The notes beneath the pieces were generated by a model, which was not told where the DNA came from, did no database searches, and saw only the letters and a list, made by a program, of their open reading frames with translations. DNA of 64,000 nucleotides, from positions 147,072-211,071 of the forward strand of contig BEXV01000402.1 in the NCBI GenBank assembly GCA_003118195.1, given 5' to 3'. The position numbers were made by a program, and so were the translations under genes. This DNA is from Hemicentrotus pulcherrimus. Taxonomy: Eukaryota; Echinodermata; Echinoidea; Camarodonta; Strongylocentrotidae. Shown here one piece after another: positions 12,501-27,400 of this stretch. How positions within the stretch are numbered: the stretch's first letter is position 1; every line of letters starts with the position of its first letter.

Positions 12501-15500
12501 CTTTCATTCATATATTCCTTCATTCGATTCATCCATTGCATCACACATTCCGTTTGTTACATATCACTTTCAAACATGGCCCCCTTCACCAACACACAGT
12601 CAGCACATTTTCCAATTTGATCTAGTCCCAGGGCTATTGGCTCTCGACACCTCCCAAGTTTGCAAACTCATGTTGCTACGTTAGCCCCTCCGGGTGTTTG
12701 CTACTAGAAGACACCAGTATACAAGTGGTAGAGTCAAGAAGGAATCGTTGTAGTGACGACCATTGGGGTGTTTACGACCATTGGGGTGTTTACTCCAACT
12801 TCGTTGATTACTTGCCTCATTTGGTATTACCCTTGTCAAGAATTATTTAAAAAATAAGCTCATTGAGATATGATATATACTTGTTTGAGCTTCATGCACT
12901 TATTTGTGAGTAACTATGGGACGGAAACCTCAGGTCTTCCTAAAATAACTTTCCCTCAATTATATACAAAGTTTTATGGGACAGGCTCTGTTCTGGTTTC
13001 ATCAGCAGAGCTTTGGAATAATCTACTAGAATATATCAAAAATGGTGATACTGCTTAAAACTTTGAATCTCTTCTTAAACGTTTCTTTGTTTAAACAATT
13101 TACAATGTTACTACTACTACTACTACTACTATACTATACTACTACTACACTACTAAGTACTACTAATAATAATATTAATTACTACTACAACTACTTTTAC
13201 TACTACTTCAATAATTATTATTGTTATTATGCATTGTGCTGTGGAAAGAGTAGGGTCACCTGTACCATACACTGAAAGCGAGATTGGCATCAACTCCTAT
13301 CCTCTATTAAACCTAAACTACATCATATTAAACCTTTCTAGCTCTCAAACAGGTGATATGCAGATCGCAGTATTTCACTGTAGTATGAATTTGTTCTTGT
13401 TCTATTTCCATACTATCAATCAATCATCGAAAAAACATATCCATTGAAACCTGACCTTTATGTTATCACCTCCGTGGAAATTCCACCTGCCTGCTCACAA
13501 AGCCCAGTGTGTTAAACACTGGAATTGTTAGGAAAAGGTACATGTATATAAAACCTATTTAGAATGACCACCTGTCTCTAAGCTAATTTTGTGTTTTTCC
13601 AATATTTGCTGTTAAAACAACTGAATTATTCAAATCCCTTGTAAATTTGATGTTTTTTGTGCTTTCGTAACTCAAGAATAAAAGGTAGACTAGTTCAATT
13701 AGGGCCTTTGTTGAATACTTCTTGATGTAAGTTTTAATATGTCACATTCTTAAGAAGCATATTAAAATCAGGACGACAAAACAATTTTTCACAAACTGAA
13801 CAAATTACAAGCCTTCAATGGTAGGTATAGTTTAGTTAACTGTATATTATGAAACATTTTCAGAATGATCACCTATCTATAAATTATAAACCAATTTTTT
13901 TCTTTACCCAAAATGTAGATGGGTATGTCTGTATCAACATATTTGATTGTGCTTAATTTGAATGGCCAAAAGTGAAAGTTAATAAGTGCACAAAACTCAA
14001 TCAAAAAGGAAAGTACATTGTTGTTGTAAATAAAGTATATTTCCACATTCATCATTTATATCCTTATGTAGAACTTGACATGAAATTACTTCTCTAAACG
14101 TCACTCCTTTATAGCATTACTTCTCAAAGTATAAACTATGATAAGAATAAACAGAGACAGTTTGATTAAAAACAAATCATACAATTTAATTGCTATTGAT
14201 TTCAGTTATCAAACCTCTAGCATATTTCCTGCACTACAGGAACCCAGCAACACCCCAATCACAATTTGACCCCTTATCCGTTCGCTTACCCCCCTGACCG
14301 TAAATCCCTAGCAGGAAGGGGGCTTTCTGATCACCATGGAGATTGCAGAGGGGTAAAGAAACTTCCCCTCTCTCCAAAACCATCATCGATGACAGGTAGG
14401 AGCCCACCATAAAGAGGGAAATGGATTGCTTTTATTGCCTGGGACTATCGGTGATATTGATATCAGAACCCTATAAGTATTGTGAGGAGAGAAGCGTGTT
14501 TTATATCAGGAGGTGCCTGATATTTGAATTTAAAGGGACTGATTAAATTCAATTCAATTTTATTTCGCCAAAGTAATATAAAAATTACACACATGAATGG
14601 AATTGTATGTTGGTACAAAAGAAATTTAAATAAGTGCTTGGACATCGGCGAACAAGATATAAAAAGATGCTCGGAAGGTACACCTGTTTTAGCCGTTCAG
14701 TGTAGGCTTAATATGTATGCCAAAAAAATTAAAGGGTGTACTCAAAAGCCTTACAAAATAGTGAGAAAATCAATAAAATTGTATTTTGCAAGAGGAATTC
14801 AAATTCAGTTCTTTATTTTATGTTGAAGAGAACATCGTGATGAAGGTAATGGTGTTTTGGTTGTTGATATGTGCAGTATTTTATCTTTGCTATCTGTGAT
14901 GGGATAGATTTACAACAATTGATAACAGGCCTATTGATTGTTAAAGTACTGTAGCCTTTGACTTTGTAATCACTGATTACAAAAGGCAACAATAACAAAA
15001 ACATCAAGCAGACCTTTGTCGTTTTGTTTATTGGCAGTGCACCAGGAAAATGCAGTGATCTTGTTTAGGAGAGTTTTCAGATTACACTGTGTGTGTCCTC
15101 AATTTGTTTTGGTTTTTGAACTTTACTTACCAAGAAATATTTCAATATAGAGATTTTATGAAGAGTGTTTTTTTTTTTCTCCTCATCATATTTCTTCACC
15201 ATTTCATGGTCATCTTCAATTTCCTCATGTTCCTATCTGCTTCCTCTATCTATCCCTACCTCTATCTATCTATTTATTACAACCTGTTTTCTGCTTTTCC
15301 CTTGTACGTCATTCCTTTCCAGTAGTTTTCTGTACATCTGGGGGGTGTTTCACAAAGCCATTTATCCAATGACAAATGACAACAATCTGACAAATCTGCT
15401 GATGACCAATCAGAAGCAAGGATTTCAATAGCTTATAACAAAAACTGTCATTTGACACTGATGACAAGTTTTGTGAAACACCCCCCTGATCAGAAAGACC

Positions 15501-18338
15501 TTCTGCATTACCGAAGTTTTGATAAAGGATATTAGTATGACAAGGAGGTCAAATCAATCCAATGACATTGCATTTTTAAGATAACTTTACAAATTAGTAT
15601 GATTTAATTAGGATTTGTTCTGCTTCATGTTTATGGGCAATTACCGGTACTCTTTAATTTGTTTCATGACTGCTGAGTGCTGACTATATCAATGCCTTAA
15701 CGACTTCTGTATTGTCATTATAAATAGCTATAATACTCACGGGATCATTGATAACTTATCAATGATTGTGTAGTCACGGGATCATTCAGAAGAGATAGTA
15801 TTTGATATATCACGACTTTGAACCATTGTCCACAGTAATGATAGCTACAAAGATACAGTTTTCAATATTCTAATTTGTTTATGATAACAATTAATATTCT
15901 AAACTAGTAATACCGATACAATTGTCCACATTGATAAACGATTATAGATCAATCAAGATCATTGATTGTCTGAGTTATTTCAAACTCTCAACCGTGGCTA
16001 CAAATTCCTTGAGAGAATCGAGATATCATTTATTTTCCTGTCAAGGGCTGACTGACAGCTGCTAGCGGAAGCAAACCTTTTCCCTGACTTTCCCTTGATT
16101 TAAACTTCACAGTAGTTACAAAATCTATCGCAAAATCTCTAAAGAATTATAAGACCAATAAGGCCAAAGAGTTTAGCGATTCAGTAGCTATCTGTACTAG
16201 TGGTCATCCGCATAATCCAGCCAACTGCCCACGGACCGTGGCATCAATAATGTTCATCTTTACTGCATTCCTTGTCTGTGGGACTAGGTCCTTGAGAGTA
16301 ATTTTATAGTTCCTTCTGCGGAAGGAAGCGTGACAAGATATGTTACTTGATTTGCACAACAGCAGCCCACAATGTTAAATGAATTATCCAAGATGGGCTT
16401 AGGTTTAAGATAGTCGAGGGGAAGGCAGGCAAGCTCTGGTTTGTCCTGTGTGTGGCTAGGTGATAAGGAGATTAAAAATTAAAGGGAATATGTTAATTGG
16501 AACTTTTAAAATAACTTACAAAAGGGTTATCTTTGAAATTTAGTCTGGAAATTATATGTACATTCAAATGTATATACATTACCAAAGTTTGAAAGATCAC
16601 TACAAAAAGTTTAGTGGTATGATTTCTTTCACAGCAAAGGACGTTTAAAAAAATGTTTCCAATTCAACCAGGAGTTTGAGTAAACATGTTTATTGGAGAA
16701 TAATGAAGCTTGTTAAAAATCCTATGTACCAAAGAAAATAGAGAAAAACCACCTCACATGAGAAAGGAACACTTGCCAGTTAGTTTAACAATCTTCATTT
16801 TAAGATTGGCCTACTTAAATTTCTTAATATTTGCTCTCATATTTCTATTTTGATTTAAATTATTATGGTGTCATGACTGACATGGGATGAATAGTTCATA
16901 CCCTCCAAATAGTGAGCTTAACCCATAATTGATATGTCATACATTTTAATCTTAAGATGTCTTAGATTGGCCAATTCTTAGCTGCAGAATTAAGACAAGC
17001 AAATATCTGCAATTAAGTTATGGTAGAATTATTTTTCAGATCATACCCTAAGAGGAGGAAAAAAATGTTGGTGAAGAGGAAAACAGAAGCACCAGCCTGT
17101 AAAATTGACCCTTAGGCCTAATTTACCAATGTCATGGTTAAAGAGATCCATTTCATGGATGATAGAGGGTTTGTCTGTTTTAAATGCTGAGGTCTTCATT
17201 ATCTCCTGCGTTTAGAATCAGGTGCGAGGCAAGAGAAAGTTGTGAAAAAATGAAATTGGTGCAGAAAAATATGAAGAGAATGAAAGAGGCCAATTTGACG
17301 ACGTGTGACATAAAAGTTTTTTTTCCCCATCAGATTTAGCTTAGTTCATGGAAATGTAGGTTAGACCATATATTTCGTAGAAGTGTGCTCCCTCCATCCC
17401 CCCCCCCCTCCACCCACAAAAAATGAATGTTTTGCCAACTAAAGGCATTTTAAGGGTTATTGGGAAGTCTGTCCACTTTTATATAGTGAAGCCTGTTTTA
17501 GAAACCACCTGTGTTGAAAGATCACATGTCTACAAAAAAAAACTCTTTGTGTTTGTACATGAAGATAGCTTGTGGTTTTACAGCACATGCTCTGATAACA
17601 ATTGCTCCTCAGTCTATATCCTATACTGACTAAATTCCACAATCGGCCCTTATACATGTACCTAAGTTTAACCATTAACATAACCTAAAACCTGTTTGCA
17701 ATGCTAACCCTATATCTTTTGACAAATACGATGTCAAGCTACTACTGTAGCTTTCCATGAATAGTCTTCATATCCAGGTTTGACCGAACAAGCCTTTTAT
17801 CATATTTATGAGTATTCTCTTTCATACTCCTATCCACACGTTGATTGTGAGACAACTAAAAATAAAAGGAATAGGTACATTGTAGTTGAATTTTACGTCA
17901 AGTAAAATGTTTACTCTTTGTTCATTAATACATTTCTTTCTTCAACCACCCACCTTAACCATACAGAAATGAACCGCCATCACTACGGCCTGTACATCCA
18001 CAACTGTCGGCTGGTGTTCGTCTCGCGTCAGGAGACAGGCGATGGTTTCTACCCCTCCATGTACAGATGGAAGCTGAGGCAGGTGTGCGACCAGGAGTGG
18101 CATCGCTACACCATCAATGTAGAGGAATTACAGGTGTGTAAAGCTTTGGTTTGATGTATGCTTTGGTCAAGGGTTAGGAGTAGGGTTGGGGGTTAGTGTG
18201 GATGATATTTGTCTCACATCGGGGCTGGTTTCTTCTCCTCCATGTACCGATGGAAGGGGATGGTGTTGAAAAAAGTGATGGCGATGATGGTGATGATAAT
18301 GATGATGGTGATGATGATAATGATGATGGTGATGATGG

Positions 18339-18379
<41 letters not shown>

Positions 18380-18401
18380 GTGATGATGGTGATGATGATG
18401 G

Positions 18402-18438
<37 letters not shown>

Positions 18439-21400
18439 AGTGGGTGATGATGATGATGATGATGATAATGGTGATGATAGTGATAATGGTGATTTGATGA
18501 TGAGGAGGAGGAAGAAGAACATGTATTGATTCAAAAATGAATATTAATGATACAAGTGATGATGTTATGAAATACTGGGATAGAAGTCACATTTATATTG
18601 ACTCTCAATTATCACATTTTTAAGGTAAAGACCAGTTATGGTCATGCGATTGCATTGTGAAAGAAACGGTGTGGAATCGATCAGAAAAGGTTGATCATCT
18701 AGCATCTGCAAGGTTCTGGAATGATAAGAAATTTGGCACATTCTTCATGAAGTTACAAGCACTATACACAGAAAGATGTATATGGGACTACCCTATATCT
18801 CTCACAGACCATGAGAGAAACAAATTTACCAAATATATGAAGTAGTAGGTGGTTTCCCGGCAATTTTTTTATCATCATGTATTAGTCAAAACATATTCTT
18901 TCACATGATTGGTAATGAGAGCTTCCATTTCAACTTTTGAAATTGGGGCATTTCAAATACTGGTCTTTACCTTTAACACTCCATTTCATTACCACCTGAC
19001 TCTCACTCTGCTTTAGAGTAAGAATGAAGAACAGACCATGAAGATGGAAAATAGATGAAAACAGATTCAAGGACAATTTACTCATATTGCACATACATTT
19101 AACTGTTCAACTATTTCTTGCTGTTTTACTATTCAGGCCTCCTTGTTCATTGACGGAGAAGCTCAGATCGGTCCTAGAGTATCCGAGGATTGGCCTCTCC
19201 ATCACACCACCACTCCTACATCTACCACTGTAGGAGCATGCTTTAAGGGTATGTATCCAGAACAGGCCTGATAAAAACCTGATTTTAAAAATATTTTTTC
19301 CAATTTTTCCCCAGATTTTCCAGATTTCCCCCTTATTTTCTCTATTTTACCCTATTTTGCCCTATTTTTCCCCCAATTTTCTTACTCAAAAGGGGGGAAT
19401 GTTGTTAGATGCCATTTTTCCCCCTCGCAAATTCTCTTTTAATTTTACTCAAGAGGGGCGTGGTTGAGCGGAAAACAAAAAACTTTTTTTTTTAGTGCTA
19501 ACTATCACCTCTGCAATAAGCATCCTTGAATTGATTGTCTTGGTCAAAGTTAAGTTTTTGAGCAGTGTTTGAGAATGTTTCTGAGGATTGTCCTCTCCAT
19601 CAAACTAGAGTGCTTTCGATGTGCACGCCCAACGTGATCTATGACGTGCAACTGGCACTGAGACCTTCTGCGCATGCGTCAAGTTGAGGATTGCGTCGTC
19701 GACTGGATCCTACGACTGCATTCATTGTAAATCTATGTTGTGGTGAAAAGAAGAACTTTAGCTGCATACTTGTAATCAAGTTGTGAATAATCTTAGAATT
19801 AAGAAGGTGTATGTCTAACCAGTACATTATCTTTTTCTCGCTGCAGGAGCTCAGGACAAGTTTGCCAACTATTTCCAGGGCTACCTTGCCGGTCTCAGCG
19901 TCCTACCCGGTCAGATCGAGACCCCAGAGGTGGTCTCCTGCATGGTCAGATGCAAGGAGGGTCTCTCCTTCAACGTCGGTAACCTGCCGGTCAGCGTGGC
20001 TCGCATCAACACTGCCCGCACCAACCTGACCCTCTCCGTAAGTCTCAATACAATCTTGGCAACGTCCGACAAAACAGTCATAAGTAAATGATCAATAACA
20101 TTCCGTTGAAACAAATGTTCTTAAAGGTAAAGGCCAGTATTGGAAACGCCCCAATTTCAAAAAATGAAATGGAAGCTCTCATTACCAATCATGTGAAAGA
20201 ATATTTTTTTACTAATACATGATAATAAAAGATTTGCCAGGAAACCGCCTACTAATTCATATATTTGGTAAATTTGTTTCTCTCATGGTCTGTGAGAGAT
20301 ATAGGATAGTCCCATATACATCTTTCTGTGTATAGTGCTTGTAACTTTACGAAGAATGGGCCAAATTTCTTATCATTTTGATGATTCCAGAACCTTGCAG
20401 ATGCTAGATGCTAGAGGATCAACCTTTTCTGATCGATTCCACAACGTTTCTTTCACAATGCAATCGCATGACCATAACTGGTCTTTACCTTTAAGTGATC
20501 AGTTATGGTCATGCGATTGCATTGTGAAAGAAACGTTGTGGAATCGATCAGAAAAGGTTGATCCTCTAGCATCTAGCATCTGCAAGGTTCTGGAATCATC
20601 GAAATGATAAGAAATTTCAGGGGGATGTTTGTAAACGGAGGCCCGTGATGGCTTCATGAAACCCTGGCCTGAGAACTAGAATATGATGGTTCATAAGACA
20701 AAGTGATAGGGGAGATTGATTGTCAAATGGAAATATCCAATTTGCAATAATGTAATCAAATGAAACTCTGTCTCTCGAAGTCTGGATATGTCAGAATATG
20801 GAACCACACAAACTTAATCGAGAGGAGAGATACTTCAAGAATATCAAAACAAAAGAAATAATTACTAGATTATCATATTATGAAAAGATAGGGAATATGT
20901 CTTATCTCTTTCAGTAAGTTATCATACAGTATATATATAAGCAACAGACAAAAAATGCATACACCAATGAATTGTGTGAGATGATAATAAGAGTACTCGT
21001 AGCAGATTCTTATATCGAGAACAATACATCCCAACTCATTCTATAGGGCTGATACAGTATCATTGAAAAAACACCAATTAATCAAGCGATTTTGTTGGGA
21101 GAGTTTATTCCAGTTGATTCTCCCTTCGTGAACAATATTCTGGGAAGATACTTTGTTGATTAGTTTTTTTTAATTAACCAGAGACTCTTTTGTCCAGATA
21201 TTCATTGTGTCTTTGATTGAGATGCATGATTGGTTTATTTCAAGAATCACTGACTTTCACCATCTTCAGAAGATAAAAATAAATTCATCAATTACAAAAG
21301 TCAATTTTTTAAAATAATTCTGCCTGGAGATGACGTTCTGTGAATATGGACTTTGTTTGCTTATTGTTACAAATGATTTGTGGTTTGTTTGTATTGCATA

Positions 21401-24400
21401 AGAAAAGAGATTATATATATCCCTGCTAGTAAAAATCATAATGATATTACTACTATTAATCATAATGATTATTGCCTTGTGGTACATTATACTATGAAAT
21501 GATAATGATTTTAAACAGTAGGTTTACGGTTGCACCATGTGAGAAAGAGAGTGGGAGGATTAGGGAGTCCTGAAAAACGACTGTTGATAATCTTTCTTGA
21601 GCTTATAGTTCTAAGGAGTTCTACAGCGCCGGTTGGAGAGGATGCAAGCCGATGCTTATAAGCAGCATCTAACAATAATTTTGCTTTTCCGTTTTTTCTC
21701 ACCCAGGGTGAACTGACAGATCAGTTTTCCAGCGTACTGCAACAGGTCGGCTACATCAATGAAAGGACCTTCCCCACTCAGGGTCGACGCCCTCTTACCA
21801 TCTCTACCAAAGCTAGGTAGGTTCAGGGATAAATTGATCTATTTTTTTTTTTAATGTGACAAGGGACGGATAGTGAGGATGTATATTTACCGGTAGGTGG
21901 TATTTGTGGTAGTAGTAGTGGTATTAGTTTATAACAATGAAGATGAGGAAGTGTGTTTGGAGTGATGGTTTTTGTAATGCTGGGGCCTGTTCCTAGAAAC
22001 CGTCATAAGTCTAACTTCTTGGCTATCCCGTTGAAAAGCGTGTTAATTCTACAACACATGTTACAATGGGATTATCAAGAAGTTAGACTTATGAAAGTTT
22101 CTAGGAACGGGCCCCTGAGGATGAAGATGGTTATGTTTATCCTTATGATGGTGATGCTGTTTGGGTAGTAGTGATATGATGATGGAGATGATGATGATGA
22201 TAATGAAGGTAATGATTATGATGGCGGCGGTGGTGGTGCTGATGATCAAGATGATGATGGTGGTAGTGATGATGATTATGATGATGGTGTTGGTGATGAT
22301 CAAGATGATGGTGGTGGTGGTGGTGGTGGTGGTGGTGGTGGTGGTGGTGGTGGTGGTGATAGCAGTGATGATGATTAAGACTTATATGGTGTTATTGTAT
22401 CGGTGGTAGTGATGATAAAGATCATGGTATAACTATTATTAGGTGTGATCATGATCATGATAAATTTAGGGATAGTAAAATCCATTTCATCTCCACCAAT
22501 ACGCTAAGCCAAGTATGACCACTTCACGGTGTAAACATCCAATCAATCCATATTAATCATCCAACACATTACTCCTCCATCTCCACCCTTCTTATAGCTG
22601 CAATGGAGTTGAGATCCCCATCCCGGATGTCTCCTCCTACGTGATGGTTCTGCACCCCCACGAACCCACCATCAGCATCACCGGCTCCCAGGCGACCTCT
22701 CAGACAGTTGCTAACCTGGTGGCAGGCATCGCGCCCTTCAAGACCATAACCATCGTCAGCATCATGACGGAGCGAGAAGAGGAGGAGCTTGGAGCAGGTT
22801 GGTGGAACATACCCTTTCATTTTTGTTTCCTTTAAATCCCGTCTACTGTAGTTTGGATAGGAGGGATTAGACTTCCCTGGGTGGTCACTGGACAGGTGTT
22901 TATCTCATCAAATCAGCTCTCAATTAACAAAAAAAAAGGGGGATCATGGGGGACCAACAGGCACCGATTAGGCATTGTTTGCTATATAGAGGGCGCAAAT
23001 AGCTATAAGTAGAACAGTGGGGATTTAAAGGACATAATCATTTAGGGAAAGAATTGAAAATAACATTTCCTTACTCAGGTCACACTTATAATATTTTAGG
23101 CTCAACTTCCTGTCTAAAGTCGGTGTTTATACCGCCTTACTTTGGAAGGACAACCCCTAAATGCATAAAATTGCATAATACTCGCTTCATACGAGGTGAT
23201 TCATGACAAGGTGAAGAGAGTCCTGAGTGATCCAAATAAAGAGCGCCATTCAATCTGACGTACAAGGCGAAATCAAATATGAATACACAAGGCAAAGGTT
23301 TGAACTATTCATGAAATTAGCTTTACATCAGAAGAAAGTTTGCATTTCTCGAAGAGGAATAGTTGGAATATATATCTTGTCAATTACTATGGACAAGGCT
23401 TTTTCCAAATATTAATGTTCCATGTTGCAATATGTGCTCTATTGTGTAAAGTGCATAGAATCATGATTTACTTTATATCTAGTTGTCATTTTCTTCAAAG
23501 GAAAAAAATGTTTCCTGGGATGTTTTGTCAAGATTTGTTATTTATTTTGTTTCCTCTCCAGATCAACAAGAAGTGACCGGTGGTGATACCCCGGCCCTCA
23601 TCACACATAACCTGGACTCCTGCAGTGCAGTGATCAAACAGGGCCGGCTGGTGGACGGAGAGACACTGACCATTGCAGAGAATGTTCTGACACAGCACGG
23701 CCTGACCGTGGTCAACTCAGAGAATGGAATCGTCATCAAAGGTAAGAAAAGAGTTATTCAGAAAAAATAAACTCTTGGGTTAAAAGACAAAGTTGCTCAA
23801 GTGTGGGTTTATAGAGGGCAGCACACGGACCTACGCACGAGAGCGTAATACCCATTGGCTCAGTGTAATGTAGTGATCAGAAGTGAGCACCAAATTGCCT
23901 AACTCACAAACGTCTATATATAGAGAGATTTGGGGTGAGGTTTTTTGGTGGTTTAGTAATTCTTTATTTTTCTAGAAGAATGGAGACAGTGTAATATTGG
24001 TGGATGAAATGAGTTACAATGATTTTGACTTCTTTTGATAATATCAAAAAATTGCTGAGCTAATGATGATTTCCTTATCTTGTTCTTCTCCACACACACA
24101 CAACAACAACAAAAAACATGGTAAAAAGTACATGCAACACTTGTCTTTCAAGTCACTTAACCCAAGACCATAAACACCCTGCCTTGTTGGGACTCTCATG
24201 TCCATGAGGGCGAGAGGAAACTAGAACGTCTGCGTGGGCATTTCCCCACCGGCAGGAGGGACCTTGGAGGGGTATTTTTAGGAGGGGAGGGGTCGGAGAC
24301 AAATTGCTTCCTGTGTTTAAAAAAAATGCCATAGTCACTGTCAAGGTCGATAAAAATCATTCTGACCAAGGACTCTGTTAGGTGTAGACGTGGAGCAAAG

Positions 24401-27400
24401 TGCCTGCCACCTAAGGTATTTTTTAGTGATTTATTGATAGTCAGGATAGGATTTTGCTCAACTTTTATTGAGTTTCATGTCAAGCTAATATTCAACATTT
24501 GAACATGGTTTCAAAACTACTTAGATTCTTGATATGGCTGAGAATAGCAAAATAAAAACAAATTCGAAAGTTTGAAGAAAGCAATTAATATGTAATAATG
24601 GACACTGGGTTATGAGAACTCTTTGCGAACAAGTCTAGAAGTACAAAAATAACTAGATGTATTTTTTGTGTGCTATGAAAAAGCGTTTGACAGGGTAAAC
24701 TGGGATAAGCTACTGGATGTGTTGAGACATCTGGGAGTCACCTGGAAGGAAATGCGTTTCATCCGGAACTTGTCCACGGGACAGACAAGATTTTTAGGGA
24801 AACAACAATTGTGGTCTTAACAGACTGGTAGTATTTCTATGCAGGTGGTTGCTATAACAGGTTTGATTGTATATGTAATGTGGTGTCATACTTCAGAATA
24901 GGCTAAATTCAAATGTATAGAATATGAATTAACCATCTTTTGTTTTCTTTATATTCCCTTCGTTACAGGACTTGCCACGTTGAAGGATTACCAGAACGTC
25001 TTGAGGCAGATATCCTACTCCCAGGTGGCTGCCGGTAAAAACCAAGATCGTCGGCTCACCCTGCACTGTTCGGAGCTCAATGGAAGATTCGTCAGCAATG
25101 ACTTCGATGTCAGGGTACGTTGTTCAGTCTTTCTGCATCTTTGTTGCACTTTAACCTCCATCCTTTTAATAAGCGAGTTCGTAAATAGCTCTGGACAACA
25201 TGACCCCAAAATATCCACAGATCTAAGACACGATGGATACTTCACACCTGTGCATTTTAGAATAATCACTGCCAAAGTAATGAAGGTGCTTCATGAATAC
25301 CTTTTGTTTGCCTCTTGAGAAGAATACTTCCACCTGTGTATCAGATAAATGTACTATTGGTGCATAAATGAATACTGATTACATAACTTTCATGAGCAGG
25401 ATATAGTATTTGTCTCAATGGTTTTACAATTGGGTCCGAATGACCTTTATATGCACATGAGCAAAACCTAATAACAAACTAGCTTATTGCAGTGTAATAA
25501 AATGTAAGGAGCCATTTTAAAATGGTTACAGTTAAGTATACTTTGTGTACAATTATACATGTACAACCACATTTCCTTTCCACCCTGAGCTTATCTATAT
25601 ATGTCTTTCCATATTGAAGATACCGTACATATGTGTGATTATATGACACCTAATATGAAATATATCACTTTGTTCATATCTTCAAATTTCGGATTAGCTG
25701 CTGTCTATCCATTTGTGTGTTCATGATTCTTTTTTTTCCCCCCCTTTTTTTGGGGGGGGGGGAGGAGGAGGTTGCAAACATAAGGCCAAATATATCTCTG
25801 ACAAAAATAAGTTTATTCCATTTCAAAGTGCCTTTAGGGGGCTGCCAGTGCCCACTATTAAGGGTTAGGAGGAACTTTTTAGTATTGAGGTATGCTATAT
25901 TAGGTACTTCTACCCAGGCCCCTAATATGTCACTTCTGCTGCCCCTCAGCCGTTTCTGAAACTAGATTAATCCACTGGTAGAAATATGTGTGCCGATGTA
26001 AGGGTTTGATGCTTGTGAAGATTATAGGATGAGATTTTTTTTAAAATCAGGGTTACGTCTTTACATCGTTGTCTTTTCCTTTTATCTCTACTCAGATTGG
26101 AGTACTTCATCAGGCGATGCGCGCCCTCAACAAACCCAGTCATGTCAAACAGTCTGTAATGTTCAGTCATAGCAACGTTAGAGTGCACGATAAACTCAAG
26201 GAGAACTCCCCCAAGCATATCACATCCAAGAACGCAGTATCAAGTAAGTATAGTCAAGTTTGGTTAACCCTTTAAGCATCATGGGAGATAGGTGTGATCA
26301 GCAGAAACTGTGGCATTTTCCCGATGTTATTTCCTGTTTATTACTGGATGAAGAGAACTTTGCTTTCCTTCCGAACTTTAAATCTAGTAAAGTCCAGTCC
26401 ACAAATGTATTGAAGTTAATCCTTGCTCCAAGTGTCTATTGATTACCGATAGCATTCATCCGAACCCAGTTATTGTCTCTCGATAAGTCAGACATCAGTT
26501 AACTGAATATTATTCCGTACTTCGGAATGTATGAGACACAAAAATAATTGCATACTTTGGACATTCTCCTCAGTCAGTACAATGTAGTAGATGTAAATCT
26601 GGGAAATGACTCGGGTTACTTGTTTTGGTTACCGGTAGCTTTAACTTGATGTTCTGCGGGCTTCACCAGACCCTACACCAATTATATAAACCTCCAGAGA
26701 AACTCATAAATCATTCTCACTCCATCTACGTTTGCTTACAGGTACAGCAATGGCCATTGTGGTCGTTCTTTGCGTGGGGTTCCTACTCTTCATGATCGTG
26801 CTGGGCGTGTTCCGTATCTACTCAGCCCACAAGGCCAATAGAGCCTTTGATGGACAGGACATGGACTGGGACGACTCGGCCCTCAACATCACTGTCAATC
26901 CTATGGAAGGGGTAAGCGACAGAGAGAGTTGTAGGACACATCGAGGGGTCAATGACACAAAGACGTAACTCCATATTTTGCCCGAATGAGTATTTGATAT
27001 AAAAATGTTCAGAAAAATGTGGGCTTTCCAGAAAAAACAAAGACTTAAGTCCACCCAACACCCCATTGAAGTCAATGATTAGTGAAACATAGACTTAACT
27101 CCTTAAAGGGATCCGGTAACTTTGTCTCAGATTCTGAAACAAAATTCTGGATTTAGCTCATGCTGCAATGATAATTATAAACTTTTAGGTCAGTCAGGAT
27201 CCCCATAACTTTTACAAGCCGATCGCCTAACACTACAGTCTATTGGGAAAAACAAGTATGTTAAAACCGGTCACTTAAAGATTTTAACTTTTTTTTATGC
27301 ACTTCTTGATCATTTTGAAGTGCAATTTTTGTAGGGCCATGTATCTCAGATTTAACATTGTTAAACGATCCCTTTAAGGCCGAAGTGCTCAGTGCCACAT

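Larger units (their letters stand above)
10299..17966 (+). other. Calsyntenin intron (7.7 kb) with repeats
   Basis: This long intron lies inside the LG domain. It carries a dispersed repeat copy (10321-10519), a LINE C-terminal remnant and trinucleotide tract (12870-13245), an inverted-repeat element (15340-15486) and a small palindrome near 15744-15766 next to two copies of TCACGGGATCATT. Other stretches, including the relatively GC-rich 11500-11900, showed no gene I can support. Confidence 0.7.
18134..19136 (+). other. Calsyntenin intron with GAT microsatellite and MITE copy
   Basis: Contains the GAT array (18268-18500) and family R copy 1 (18620-18975). Open frames of Asp or Met repeats across the array are artefacts of the triplet repeat. 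Confidence 0.8.
20038..21706 (+). other. Calsyntenin intron with two head-on MITE copies
   Basis: Contains family R copy 2 (20122-20494) and a truncated inverted copy directly abutting it (20495-20617). The remainder (20620-21700) is AT-rich with no recognised feature. Confidence 0.75.
21817..22597 (+). other. Calsyntenin intron with MITE and microsatellite
   Basis: Holds the foldback at 21982-22115 and a GAT/GGT array (22150-22365). Val/Met-repeat frames are repeat artefacts. Confidence 0.8.
25115..26095 (+). other. Calsyntenin intron with repeat and G/C homopolymer block
   Basis: Holds dispersed repeat B copy 1 (25171-25479) and a T8-C8-T7-G10-like block (25731-25772). Confidence 0.75.

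Noticed and set aside
18196..18534. Open frames of Asp, Met or Ile repeats on both strands
   Set aside because: They are translations of the GAT microsatellite in different frames.
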